Positions 1-8,620 of a stretch of DNA of 64,000 nt are shown here, piece by piece. The notes beneath the pieces were generated by a model that worked only from the letters and a program-made list of their open reading frames with translations, was not told where the DNA came from and ran no database searches. This DNA comes from Kutzneria kofuensis (GTDB lineage Bacteria > Actinomycetota > Actinomycetes > Mycobacteriales > Pseudonocardiaceae): NCBI RefSeq assembly GCF_014203355.1, contig NZ_JACHIR010000001.1, forward strand, positions 496,001 through 560,000. Direction: 5' to 3'. Within the stretch, counting starts at the first letter, position 1, and each line of letters starts with the position of its first letter. A program made the position numbers and the translations under genes.

Positions 1-22
1 ACCCGGTCACGCGTGCCTCTTC

Positions 23-1699
23 TCAGCTCGGCAAAGTCCCTCCGGTAGATGAACTTAGCTGTTCCAGCTCCTGATCGACACGGGCCTGGTGCTCGGCGAG
101 GTCGGCCCGGGCCCGGCTCGGCCGCCACCGCCCGACCATCACGAAGATCAACGGCAGGAACACGGCCTCGCCGCCGACGCACACCCACCACCAGTTCTGC
201 CACTGGCCGGGCGTGGCCGCGGCGGCGGCCTGCACCTCGGCGGCGTGCTCCTGCAGGAACGCCAGGTCGTCCTTCGGCACGGCCGCGGCGGCCTTGAGCC
301 GTTGCACCGCGGTGGCCTGGTCGACGTTCTGGGCCTGCATGATCTCGGCGACAGCCTTGGTGCCGGCCTCGGGATCGGCGGGGTTGCGGCCCAGCGTGCC
401 CAGCGTCGCCGGGTCGACGACGCCGAGGGTCTTGATCTCCGCGTCGTACTTGGCGGCGAGCGCCGAGACCTCGGTGCCGTACTGCACGAGCGGCGTCATG
501 GACGTGACGACGAACGGCAGCGCGAAGATCGACAGCGCCACCACGGCCCGGATGATCCAGCCCCACACCGCCAGGCCGGTCGCGGTCAGCGCCGGATTGA
601 TACGCTCGACGGTCTCGGTGAAGCTCGCCATCCACGGCGCGTACGCGACGGCCATGAACACGGCCAGCACGCTGATGATCCAGACGAAGGTGTAGTAGCC
701 GGTGTCCGGCGCCGTGGCACGGCTCAGGAACACGATCGTCATCACGATCGCGCCCAGCGCGCCGACCAGCATGAACGGCTTGCGCACGCCCAGCCGGTCG
801 GAGATCACGCCGACCACGATCAGCGACAGCGCGTCGATGCCCCAGAACCAGTTCCCGATGCCGTTGGCCTGGGCCAGGCTGAAGCCGTAGATGGTGGTGA
901 AGTAGATGGTGAAGAAGCCGACCGCGGTGTAGTAGATGATCAGGAACACCGCGATGGCGAACGCGCTGCCGATCACCCGCACGGTCATCATCTGCCGCCA
1001 CGGGCGTTCGATCGCCTTGTTCACGTCGATGCCGGCGGCCCGCGCCTCGACCAGCGCCCGGTCGCGCAGGCTGACCATCAGCTGGTCGCGCAGGTTCGGC
1101 GACAGCTCGCGCAGGCCGAACAGGGCGATGACGAACACGACCAGCCCGACGATGCCGCAGATGACGAACTGGGACCGCCAGTCCGGCAGCACGCTGATCG
1201 TGTTGCTGGAGACCTCGGACAGCACGAGGCTGCCGACCACGGGTCCGAGCGTCCAGAAACCCATGGCGGAGGCGCGGCCCAGCTGCGGCGAGAAGTCCCG
1301 CACCAGCGCGGGCGTGGCCACCAGGATGATCCCCTCGACGAAGCTGACCAGCGCGAAAAGCACGCCGAAGGTGAACTGGTCGGGGGCGTTGGGCAGGCCG
1401 AACAGGGTGAGCAGGCCGGTCACGCCGAGGCCGTAGGCGACGAGGTTGGCGCGGCCCCAGCGGTCGGCGAGGCCGGCCAGCAGCGAGGAGAAGGCGCCGA
1501 CGGCGTTGCCGACGACGGAGATGTAGACGTAGTACGGGAAGGTCATGTGGTACTGGGCGATGATCTCGGTGGCGACCGCGCCCGGCACGTACAGCTCGTA
1601 GTAGAGGACCACGGTCGCGACGACCACGATCGCCAGGTACCAGAGGCGCTGGCGGGTTTCGGGGTAGTGGTCGAGGCGACGCTGCCACAGGACGCTCAT
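23..1699 (-). CDS. MFS transporter with a large loop before the last membrane helix
   Basis: Inner-membrane secondary transporter of the major facilitator superfamily, 558 aa. The sequence shows about 12 hydrophobic helices and an MFS loop 2-3 signature (GLADRWGR, around residue 76). The usual cytoplasmic loop lies in the middle, near residues 205-240. Unusually, a hydrophilic, Ala-rich stretch of about 100 residues (roughly 405-500) separates the penultimate and last helices, so the protein is longer than the usual 400-450 aa. The substrate cannot be read from sequence; sugar-acid or organic-anion transport would be a guess. The gene diverges from a TetR regulator 39 bp away, with an inverted repeat between them, so regulation by that neighbour is likely. 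The stop codon lies 22 bp from the window edge. Confidence 0.85.
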   Translation of the reverse strand: MSVLWQRRLDHYPETRQRLWYLAIVVVATVVLYYELYVPGAVATEIIAQYHMTFPYYVYISVVGNAVGAFSSLLAGLADRWGRANLVAYGLGVTGLLTLFGLPNAPDQFTFGVLFALVSFVEGIILVATPALVRDFSPQLGRASAMGFWTLGPVVGSLVLSEVSSNTISVLPDWRSQFVICGIVGLVVFVIALFGLRELSPNLRDQLMVSLRDRALVEARAAGIDVNKAIERPWRQMMTVRVIGSAFAIAVFLIIYYTAVGFFTIYFTTIYGFSLAQANGIGNWFWGIDALSLIVVGVISDRLGVRKPFMLVGALGAIVMTIVFLSRATAPDTGYYTFVWIISVLAVFMAVAYAPWMASFTETVERINPALTATGLAVWGWIIRAVVALSIFALPFVVTSMTPLVQYGTEVSALAAKYDAEIKTLGVVDPATLGTLGRNPADPEAGTKAVAEIMQAQNVDQATAVQRLKAAAAVPKDDLAFLQEHAAEVQAAAAATPGQWQNWWWVCVGGEAVFLPLIFVMVGRWRPSRARADLAEHQARVDQELEQLSSSTGGTLPS

Positions 1700-1710
1700 G
1701 GCGCCTCCTT

Positions 1711-1729
1711 CGGACTACGTTGTCCGTAG
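1711..1729. promoter_or_regulatory. Nested inverted repeat between divergent MFS and TetR genes
   Basis: Two overlapping inverted repeats share this 19-bp segment: CGGAC(N6)GTCCG at 1711-1726 and CTACG(N5)CGTAG at 1715-1729. The intergenic gap is only 39 bp, so any protein bound here would cover both start regions. A TetR operator is the simplest reading. A direct repeat CACAGGT follows at the TetR start. Confidence 0.5.
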
Positions 1730-1738
1730 CGATAACCT

Positions 1739-2488
1739 GTGTCACAGGTCACAGGTACGCGGCCGTACTTTAGGGGTTGGCGGACGGTGGGACAAGAGGG
1801 CTCCCTGGCCAGACGGCACGACGACGCCCCGGGTCTGCCCCGGGGACGCTCCAGCCTGCCGGCCGACGAGGTGCGGGCCGCGCAGCGGCAGCGGTTGCTG
1901 ACCGCCACCGTGGCGGCGGTGGCCGCCGCCGGTTTCCACAGCATCACCGTCGCCGACATCGTCCGGGGCGCTCGCGTGTCGCGGGCCGCCTTCTACGCCC
2001 ACTTCCGGGACAAGGAGGACTGCTTCCTCGCCGCCACCGCGTACGGCGGCAACCTCCTCGTGGACGCCGTTGTCGGCGCCACGCGGGCCTTGCCGCCCGA
2101 TTCCGCGCCGGAGGAGATCCTTCGCGCCGCCTGCCGGGCGTTTCTCCGCTTTCTCGCCGACGAGCCGGCCTTCGCCCGCGTCTTCTACATCGACATGCCC
2201 GCCGCCGGGGCCGGGGCCGTGAACCGGATGGACGCCGCGCAGCACCGGTTCGCCGAGCTCAACCGGACGTGGCACCGGCATGCGCTCACTCATCATCCCG
2301 AGTGGCCGACCGTGCCCTACGACGCGTACCTGGCGTTGGCCGGCGCGACCACGGAGTTGGTCAGCGTCCGGGTTCGGCACAATCGGGCCGCCGAGCTGCC
2401 GGAGCTGGAGGACACGCTCGTGGCCCTGCATCTGGCGGTGCTGGCCGGCCGGCGATGGCCCGCCAGTGCAAAGCCAAATGCCACATGA
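1739..2488 (+). CDS. TetR/AcrR family transcriptional regulator
   Basis: A one-component repressor with an N-terminal TetR helix-turn-helix and a ligand-binding C-terminal half, 249 aa from the GTG. The HTH reads as ITVADIVRGARVSRAAFYAHF, roughly residues 68-88. The segment before it is about 45 residues long and basic, with the PRGRSSLP motif that often begins this subfamily. A later start, for example an in-frame GTG near 1790, is therefore possible. The gene diverges from the MFS transporter at 23-1699 and is its probable local regulator. The ligand is unknown. Confidence 0.85.
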   Translation: MSQVTGTRPYFRGWRTVGQEGSLARRHDDAPGLPRGRSSLPADEVRAAQRQRLLTATVAAVAAAGFHSITVADIVRGARVSRAAFYAHFRDKEDCFLAATAYGGNLLVDAVVGATRALPPDSAPEEILRAACRAFLRFLADEPAFARVFYIDMPAAGAGAVNRMDAAQHRFAELNRTWHRHALTHHPEWPTVPYDAYLALAGATTELVSVRVRHNRAAELPELEDTLVALHLAVLAGRRWPASAKPNAT

Positions 2489-2597
2489 GCGCCACACCTC
2501 CCGGCGTCACATGGGCACGTTGATATCGCGCCGGCGGCCACATGGACGGCCTCTTGTGTCGGACGCCTGACGTGCCCAATCCTGAGAAGGCCGACAG

Positions 2598-3188
2598 GTG
2601 CCCGGACCTATGTCGACTCCAGGACAGTTTGAAGAACAGGAGTTCGGCCCCGACCGCTTGAGGCGATCATCGCGCGAAGACGACACTCCACCGCGAGAAG
2701 GCAGGGAACTTGTGCTCAGCGTGCAAGCGGAACTCGTGTGGCAGGGGCGACTGCACCTAGGCGATGAACCCGGTGTGTACGGCGACGCGGCGTACAGCGG
2801 AATCACTCTCGATCTTCCGTTGACGCTACGAAAGACCAATCCGCACGGCCCCGACACCACCGTGCTGGCCTTGCTGACCGAAGGCGTGGAGACCTACCCA
2901 GGATATCCGGGACATCTTGTCGGCATAACTGCCCATCGGGCGCAACCTGGTGACCCGACGCAGTTCGCCGTCGCCGAGCTGACAACGGCGAGGCTTACGT
3001 CGGCCGACAACAACAGCAAGGAGATGACCGTCGATCTCACCCGCATCGCCTCGCCCGTTTTCCTCAGCGTACGAGTGCAGGTCGACACCGCCGTGCCACC
3101 GGGCCTCTACGACGACTTCGTGGTGACCAGACTGTCGAACAGGTCGACCAACTACACCTGGGTCGCTTCATTCGGCTTCAGCACCTGA
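2598..3188 (+). CDS. Hypothetical protein, beta-rich, no recognised family
   Basis: A 196-aa protein I do not recognise. It has no signal peptide or membrane helix. The first 35 residues are polar and look disordered; the rest alternates in a way that suggests beta-structure and ends in NYTWVASFGFST. The codon usage is less GC-extreme than the neighbours (for example gtacagcgg, aacaacagc), so it may be a recent arrival. It stands alone: the TetR gene ends about 110 bp upstream and a small possible ORF follows. An in-frame ATG at codon 5 is an alternative start. Confidence 0.55.
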   Translation: MPGPMSTPGQFEEQEFGPDRLRRSSREDDTPPREGRELVLSVQAELVWQGRLHLGDEPGVYGDAAYSGITLDLPLTLRKTNPHGPDTTVLALLTEGVETYPGYPGHLVGITAHRAQPGDPTQFAVAELTTARLTSADNNSKEMTVDLTRIASPVFLSVRVQVDTAVPPGLYDDFVVTRLSNRSTNYTWVASFGFST

Positions 3189-3252
3189 TTGGCATTCTGC
3201 GCATCCTTGTCATCGTTGGGCATCATCGCCGGGGGCGGTCGGTGTCGCCCGG

Positions 3253-3357
3253 ATGAGCAACACCGCCAGGCAGCGGGTGGTCGCCCCGGTGGGGATCCCG
3301 CTGCTGGCGGCGGTCCTGTTCGGCGGAATCGAGACCGCCGCCTTGGTGACGTCCTAG
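3253..3357 (+). CDS. Possible 34-aa hydrophobic peptide or gene remnant
   Basis: A short reading frame, ATG to TAG, encodes a peptide with a hydrophobic C-terminal half (VGIPLLAAVLFGGIETAAL). Its stop overlaps the stop of the convergent DUF1684 gene by four bases. There is no strong ribosome-binding site. It could be a real single-pass membrane peptide, but a decayed gene fragment is at least as likely. Confidence 0.2.
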   Translation: MSNTARQRVVAPVGIPLLAAVLFGGIETAALVTS

Positions 3358-4136
3358 GCGGAACGCTCGTACGGCGTCTTCTCGCCGGCCTCGACGGCGA
3401 ACGGCAGCCGGTTGCCCTCGGGCGGCAGCGGGCAGGTCGCGAAGTCGGTGAAAGCGCAGGGCAGGTTGACGGCCCGGTTGAAGTCGACCGTCACGGCGCC
3501 GTCGGCGGTCGGGGAAGCCACGGCGAGCGACCGGTTGGCGGCGTAGGTGGTGACGCCGCTGGTCTCGTCGGTGAACAGGATGCTCAGTCCGCCATCCTTG
3601 CCGTTGAAGGCGGTGAGCGTGTGCTCGACGCCGTCCCGTTCGAACCGCACGATGCCGGGCGCGGTGTACACGTGGCTGAGGCCCTCGACGACGGCGCCGA
3701 CGGTGGTGGGCCGGGGCTGGTCGAACGGCTCGAAGACGCCGTCGAACACGAACGACTCGTCGGGTTCGTACGTCGGCACGCCCCGGAAGTCACGCAGCAC
3801 GGACGCCTTCGGATCGTGCACGCGGATCAGGTAGCCGGAGCGCCGCGCGACCTCGATCTCCACGTCGCCGGCGAGCACCCGCACGCCGGGACCGCTGTTG
3901 ACCAGCTCCAGCCGCAGCACCTCGGTGACGGGCTTGCCCTCGTAGGTGGCGGAGTCGCCCTGCGGATCGAAGTAGGCGGCCTCGGTGTCCTGCCACCACT
4001 GGCCGGGCAGCCCGGGATAGGACCGCGGGCTGTCCTCCAACCAGTCCAGGGAGACAAGTGCCAGCCAGCCGTACGGGTCGGCCAGCCCCTGCTCGCGTTC
4101 GGTGTGCCAATCCTGCCACTCGCCGACGAAAGTCAT
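3354..4136 (-). CDS. DUF1684 family protein
   Basis: A cytoplasmic protein of about 260 aa belonging to the DUF1684 family, whose biochemical role is not established. The family fingerprint is clear near the C-terminus: DFNRAVNLPCAFTDFATCPL followed by PPEGNRLPFAVEAGEK. The start is set at the ATG giving MTFVGEWQDWH, because family members usually begin with such a W..W.H helix. An upstream GTG at 4163 would add nine residues. The gene ends convergently with a tiny ORF and follows the M81 peptidase gene on the same strand with a 40-bp gap, so it may be its downstream partner. Confidence 0.8.
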   Translation of the reverse strand: MTFVGEWQDWHTEREQGLADPYGWLALVSLDWLEDSPRSYPGLPGQWWQDTEAAYFDPQGDSATYEGKPVTEVLRLELVNSGPGVRVLAGDVEIEVARRSGYLIRVHDPKASVLRDFRGVPTYEPDESFVFDGVFEPFDQPRPTTVGAVVEGLSHVYTAPGIVRFERDGVEHTLTAFNGKDGGLSILFTDETSGVTTYAANRSLAVASPTADGAVTVDFNRAVNLPCAFTDFATCPLPPEGNRLPFAVEAGEKTPYERSA

Positions 4137-4176
4137 GCCGACCACAACGCTTCCGCGGACCACGGCATTTCCCGTC

Positions 4177-5613
4177 TCACCAGGTGGACACGGGCGTGAG
4201 GTCCGGGTCGGGCATGTCCGGGTCGAACGGGAACATCGGCCGCACGATGCCCCGATGCCCGAGCCGCGGCAGGTCCTGGTCGACGCCGCCGGGCGTGAGC
4301 GCGAGCAGCCAGTCGGCGGCCATCTCGTACAGTTCCGGCTCCAGATAGCCGATCTTCACGATGACCAGGTCGGCGGTGCGCGGGGACAACCCGAGCGCCA
4401 GGAAGTCCGATTCGAGGTGGTACGGCTTGCGCCGCTCGGTGACGATCACCTTGAGCCCGCCGACGGCCAGCACCACGGCCGTTCCGGCGACCGGATCATC
4501 GGAGTCGACGGCTTCCACCACGGCGTTCAGCGGCACCGGCCCGCACGGCCCGGAGTCGACATGCCCGCCGACGGACACCTCGACCTTCTGCCCGATGCCG
4601 GCACGAACGGCGGCGGCGGTGGCGGCCGGATCGACGATCTGGGCGTAGATCGTGGTGTGCTGCAGGACTTCGGGCATGCCGAGCAGTTCGCGTAGGGTCC
4701 ACGAGGTGTCACCAGCGCCGCCGGCGGTCGGATTGTCGCCGGAGTCGCTGATGAAGAACGGCCTCGCCGGGCTGGCAAGCGCTTGCGCGACACAGGAAGC
4801 CAGACTTCCGGTGGGGGCGACGAAGGCGAAGTCGCGGCGGGCGTCCCAGTAGGCACGAGCGAGCCGGTGAGCCTGAGCGGTGATCACGTCGAGATCGTCG
4901 CCGGTGACGACGACCGCCGCCTGGCAACGGGGTTCGTCGGCCCAGGCGTAGCCGACCCAGATGGCGGCGTCCAGGACTCCGGGCAGGGCCTCGACTTCGT
5001 CCACGAGGGCGTAGACGCTGCGGGCGGGTTCGATGCGGGTGCTGGTCTTCTCACCGGGCAGCAGCACCGGCACCTGCACCCACGCCTTCAGTGGCTTTCC
5101 GCCGTCGCGCAAGCGTTTCACCAGGTTCCGGACCGCCCGTTCACGGGTGTCCCAGGCGTCGGTGTGCGGGGCCTTGCGGTAGCAGGTGATCAGGTCCAGG
5201 GCACGGGCCAGGCGCCAGGAGACGTTGCCGTGCAAGTCCATCGACGCCGACACCAGAACATCGGGGCCGATGACGGCGCGGATGCCCTCGATCAGGTCGG
5301 CTTCGACGTCCACCCGGCCGAGCACGCTCATCGCGCCGTGGATGTCGAAGAACAGCCCGTCGAGCGGGCCGGCCTCACGCAGCCGGGCGTAGATCTCCTC
5401 GGACAGCGCGGCGTACGTCTCCTCCGTGACGGCCCCGCCGGGCAGCGACACGGCGTGCAGCAGCGGCACCCACTCCACGTCCGGAAAGTCGAGAAACGAG
5501 TAGCGAGCCAGCAGATCGTCCCCACGGGTGACGCGGAAATCGTCCACAGTGGTCCGATGCGGCGAGAAGGTGCTGGACTCGATGGCGATGCCGGCGATCC
5601 CGATGCGTGTCAT
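4177..5613 (-). CDS. M81 (MlrC-type) metallopeptidase
   Basis: A predicted zinc peptidase of the M81/MlrC family, 478 aa, the normal length. The N-terminal half carries the family's conserved Asp/His segments FDIHGAM (about residue 88), MDLHGNV (about 125) and APHTDAWDTR (about 149). The C-terminal MlrC domain follows (SDSGDNPTAGGAGDTS, then VSVGGHVD). MlrC cleaves the linear tetrapeptide product of microcystin; relatives are thought to process unusual peptides or amides, and the substrate here is unknown. The ATG overlaps the stop of the ROK gene (ATGA), so the two are translated together. An oligopeptide-type ABC importer diverges from this pair. Confidence 0.87.
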   Translation of the reverse strand: MTRIGIAGIAIESSTFSPHRTTVDDFRVTRGDDLLARYSFLDFPDVEWVPLLHAVSLPGGAVTEETYAALSEEIYARLREAGPLDGLFFDIHGAMSVLGRVDVEADLIEGIRAVIGPDVLVSASMDLHGNVSWRLARALDLITCYRKAPHTDAWDTRERAVRNLVKRLRDGGKPLKAWVQVPVLLPGEKTSTRIEPARSVYALVDEVEALPGVLDAAIWVGYAWADEPRCQAAVVVTGDDLDVITAQAHRLARAYWDARRDFAFVAPTGSLASCVAQALASPARPFFISDSGDNPTAGGAGDTSWTLRELLGMPEVLQHTTIYAQIVDPAATAAAVRAGIGQKVEVSVGGHVDSGPCGPVPLNAVVEAVDSDDPVAGTAVVLAVGGLKVIVTERRKPYHLESDFLALGLSPRTADLVIVKIGYLEPELYEMAADWLLALTPGGVDQDLPRLGHRGIVRPMFPFDPDMPDPDLTPVSTW

Positions 5614-6749
5614 CGACGCGTCTCCCCTCTGATGGCCTCGTCCAGGACGGATTCCAGGGCCAGCGAGCCGGCGCCGAGCAGCCCCGCGTCGGCCCCGCCG
5701 AGCACCGTGTCGATCCGCAGCCGCCGCGTGGCCAACGGCAGGCATCGCTCGTACAGAGCGCCGCGCGCAGCGGCGACGAAGGCCTCGGAGCCGGCCAGTG
5801 CGCCGCCGAGCAGCACAGCGTCGGGGTTGGCGAAGTTGACCACCGTGGCCAGCACTTCGCCCAGCAAACCGCCCGCACGCCGAACGGCCGTGATCACAGT
5901 GGCGTTGGCATCCTCGGTGGCGGCCAGGACATCGGCGGTGCTGGCGACGCCGAGCTGCGCCACCAGGGCCGCGCCGCTGGCCACCGTCTCCAGGCAACCA
6001 TGGTTGCCGCAGCTACACGGCCGATCACCGCCGGCCGGGATCCGCACATGGCTGATGTCACCGGAGGCCCCGTCCCGGCCGCGATGCAGGCGGCCCTCGA
6101 CGACCAGCCCGGCGCCGATGCCGGTACCGGCCTTGACCACCACCAAGGTCTCGCCCGGCGCACCGCGACGGGCCTGCCCCAGGGCCATGAGGTTGGCGTC
6201 GTTGTCGATGACCACCGGCGCCTCGAACAACCGTTGCAGCGCCTCGTGAGCCGGGAACCCGCGCCAGCCGGGCATTCTGGACGGCAGCGTCACCGTGCCG
6301 GCCACGACGTCCACCGGCCCCGGCAACCCCACCCCGACCCCGAGCCACCGTCCGGCCGGCCGTTCCGACAACGCCAGGTCGTGCACCGCCGCGGAGATTT
6401 CGCCCAGCACCACAACCGGATCCGTGTCGATGGTGATCGACAGCTCGTGCGTGCTGATCAACGCGCCGGTCATGTCCATCGGCCCGAGGCGCACGTGCCG
6501 GGACCCGATGTCGATGGTCCAGACGTGCCCGAAGTCCGGGTTCACGGTGAGCAGCCGCGGCCGCCGGCCGCCCTGCGAGCGGCCTTCACCCTGCTCCACC
6601 AACACACCGGCGGCAAGCAGAGCCTGCACGCGAAGGTTCACTGTGGACGGTGGCAGCCCGAGCGCCGTGGCGAGGTCGTTGCGGGAGGTGGCGCGGCCGG
6701 CGGCGACCAGCTCCACCACGCGGGCGGCGCTGGCCTCAAGCCCGTGCAT
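5610..6749 (-). CDS. ROK family transcriptional repressor
   Basis: A sugar-responsive-type repressor of 379 aa. An N-terminal winged helix (residues about 12-55) precedes an ASKHA sugar-kinase-like ROK domain. The ROK zinc motif is intact (CSCGNHGCLE, around residue 245), as is a phosphate loop (VGLPGPVD). The start is ATG at 6749; a GTG nine bases upstream is possible. It is divergent from the ABC importer and is translationally coupled to the M81 peptidase. The obvious model is repression of the importer and of its own operon until a sugar or glyco-conjugate binds. Palindromes in the shared intergenic region fit this. Confidence 0.88.
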   Translation of the reverse strand: MHGLEASAARVVELVAAGRATSRNDLATALGLPPSTVNLRVQALLAAGVLVEQGEGRSQGGRRPRLLTVNPDFGHVWTIDIGSRHVRLGPMDMTGALISTHELSITIDTDPVVVLGEISAAVHDLALSERPAGRWLGVGVGLPGPVDVVAGTVTLPSRMPGWRGFPAHEALQRLFEAPVVIDNDANLMALGQARRGAPGETLVVVKAGTGIGAGLVVEGRLHRGRDGASGDISHVRIPAGGDRPCSCGNHGCLETVASGAALVAQLGVASTADVLAATEDANATVITAVRRAGGLLGEVLATVVNFANPDAVLLGGALAGSEAFVAAARGALYERCLPLATRRLRIDTVLGGADAGLLGAGSLALESVLDEAIRGETRR

Positions 6750-6798
6750 CGTTGACACATTTCTGGTGCAAGTGTCGAGAATCCTCGCTCGCCGGACA

Positions 6799-6826
6799 TT
6801 CACCTGCTGGCCGTCCTGAGTATAGT
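6799..6826 (+). promoter_or_regulatory. Candidate promoter of the ABC importer operon
   Basis: A -10 box TATAGT at 6821-6826 lies 16 bp after a weak -35, TTCACC, at 6799-6804. It would give a leader of about 50 nt before the lipoprotein gene, and this leader contains the inverted repeat at 6852-6873. Confidence 0.4.
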
Positions 6827-6851
6827 CGGCCGAAAAATCCCAGCAAGAGGA

Positions 6852-6873
6852 CTTACAACAGCTTTGTTGGAAG
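6852..6873. promoter_or_regulatory. Likely ROK operator overlapping the importer start region
   Basis: The inverted repeat CTTACAACA-GCTT-TGTTGGAAG has 9-bp arms with one mismatch. It ends nine bases before the lipoprotein start codon and overlaps its ribosome-binding region. The A/T-rich arms stand out in GC-rich DNA and resemble the operator style of ROK repressors. A second, weaker repeat (TTGACAC/GTGTCGA, 6752-6778) sits just upstream of the ROK start and could be the autoregulatory site. Confidence 0.5.
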
Positions 6874-6882
6874 TGAGGCGGG

Positions 6883-8616
6883 ATGCGACGAAGGCTCGGC
6901 CGCTTGGCCGCCCTGGTGTGTTGTCTCGTGCTGACGGCGTGCGCCGGCGGCCAGGTGCGACACGGCGTCGGCGGCCCGAACACCGTGAGCTTCGCGCTGC
7001 CGCCCTCGGCCACCCCGAACTGGATCCTGCCCCTGGCCGTTCCGGGCTACACCGCCAGCTACAACGGCGTCGTCCAGTCGGTGCTGTTCGTGCCGCTCTA
7101 CGCCTACGACGGCTCGTCCGGCGCCGTCGGCCGCGACGACAAGGCCAGCGCCGCACAGCCACCCGTGTACGCCCCGGACGGCAAGTCCGTCACCATCACG
7201 CTCAAGCCGCTGACCTGGTCCGACGGCACGCCGCTGACCAGCAGGGACGTCCAGTTCTGGTTCGACCTGGTGCGCTCGGCCAAGGACGACTGGGGCGCCT
7301 ACACCAAGGGCCTGATGCCCGACGACGTCACCGACTTCCGCGTCGTCGACGACCACACCTTCACGCTCACCCTGGACAAGACGTACAACCCGGGCTGGTT
7401 CACGGCCAACCAACTGGCGCTGATCACGCCGCTGCCGCAGCACGCCTGGGCCCACGACCCGGATCCCCGCAAGACCTTCGACTACCTGGTGTCGCAGGCC
7501 AAGAACCTCGGCGGCTACAACGCCGATCCACTGTGGAAGGTCGTGGACGGCCCGTTCGCGCTGGAGTCGTTCTCCCCCACCGGACAGGTCACGCTGGTCA
7601 AGAACCCGCACTACACCGGCGAGGACGCCGCCCACCTGGACAAGATCACGTTCCTGACCTTCACCAGTTCCGCCGCCGAGTACAACGTGCTGCTCGCGGG
7701 CGGCGTCGACTACGGCTACGTGCCGACGACGAACCTGGGCCAGAAGGCGAAGCTGGAGTCGCTGGGCTACCGGATCGAGCCGTGGAACGGCTGGTCCATC
7801 ACCTACATCCCGTACAACTTCAACAATCCCACGCTGGGCAAAGTGTTCCAGCAACTCTATGTCAGACAGGCGATCCAGCACGCGGTCGACCAGAAGGCGA
7901 TCTCGCAGGTGATCTGGCGCGGCACCGCCACTCCCGGCTACGGCCCGGTGCCGCAGGACAACGACCCGACCTACCTGTCCGACACGCAGAAGAACAATCC
8001 CTACCCGTTCGACCTGAACGCGGCGAAGGCGCTGCTCGCGAACCACGGCTGGCGGCCCGATCCGGACGGCGTGCTGGCCTGCCGGGAGCCCGAGAAGTGC
8101 GGGCCGGGAGTCGAGGCCGGCACCCGGCTGTCGATGACGCTGCTGACCGAATCCGGATCCGACGAGACGGACGGCACCATGCAGGAGCTCAAGTCGGAGC
8201 TGTCACGGATCGGCATCGAGCTGCGGATCAACGCGCAGCCGCTGAACACCGTGCTGGCCAACGGAACCACGTGCGAGCCGAGCAGCCCGGCCTGCGCCTG
8301 GCAGCTGTCCTACTTCGGCACGCAGGGCAGCTGGTACTTCCCGGCCTACCCCAGCGGCGAGCAGCTGTTCGCCACCGGCGCCAGCGTGAACTTCGGCAAC
8401 TACCAGGACAAGCCGACCGACGACCTGATCGCCGCGTCCACGCTGTCCACCTCGCCGCAGTCCATGGTGGACTACAGCGCCCGGCTCGCCGAGCAGCTGC
8501 CGGTGATCTGGATGCCGAACCCGCCGTACCAGGTGTCGGCGATCGACACCTCGCTGGGCGGCGTGACGCAGGACCCGTTGGCCGGCCTGCAACCCCAGCG
8601 CTGGTACCGGAGGTGA
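6883..8616 (+). CDS. ABC transporter substrate-binding lipoprotein (family 5, oligopeptide type)
   Basis: Extracytoplasmic solute-binding protein, 577 aa, of the peptide/nickel/oligosaccharide-binding family 5. A basic N-terminus and hydrophobic stretch end in a lipobox LTAC with the lipidated Cys at position 20. The family 5 fold is shown by the conserved segment LTWSDGTPLTSRDVQFWFDL and by the overall length. It is the first gene of a four-gene importer operon, with the next permease four bases downstream. Ligands of this family range from peptides to oligosaccharides. The neighbouring M81 peptidase, ROK regulator and glycoside hydrolase suggest a peptide- or sugar-containing conjugate, but this is inference. 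Confidence 0.9.
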   Translation: MRRRLGRLAALVCCLVLTACAGGQVRHGVGGPNTVSFALPPSATPNWILPLAVPGYTASYNGVVQSVLFVPLYAYDGSSGAVGRDDKASAAQPPVYAPDGKSVTITLKPLTWSDGTPLTSRDVQFWFDLVRSAKDDWGAYTKGLMPDDVTDFRVVDDHTFTLTLDKTYNPGWFTANQLALITPLPQHAWAHDPDPRKTFDYLVSQAKNLGGYNADPLWKVVDGPFALESFSPTGQVTLVKNPHYTGEDAAHLDKITFLTFTSSAAEYNVLLAGGVDYGYVPTTNLGQKAKLESLGYRIEPWNGWSITYIPYNFNNPTLGKVFQQLYVRQAIQHAVDQKAISQVIWRGTATPGYGPVPQDNDPTYLSDTQKNNPYPFDLNAAKALLANHGWRPDPDGVLACREPEKCGPGVEAGTRLSMTLLTESGSDETDGTMQELKSELSRIGIELRINAQPLNTVLANGTTCEPSSPACAWQLSYFGTQGSWYFPAYPSGEQLFATGASVNFGNYQDKPTDDLIAASTLSTSPQSMVDYSARLAEQLPVIWMPNPPYQVSAIDTSLGGVTQDPLAGLQPQRWYRR

Positions 8617-8620
8617 CGCC

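Noticed and set aside
2482-2577. Repeated CACATG words and a GGGCACGT/ACGTGCCC pair after the TetR gene
   Set aside because: The loop would be about 49 nt and the words are short; chance is sufficient in GC-rich DNA.
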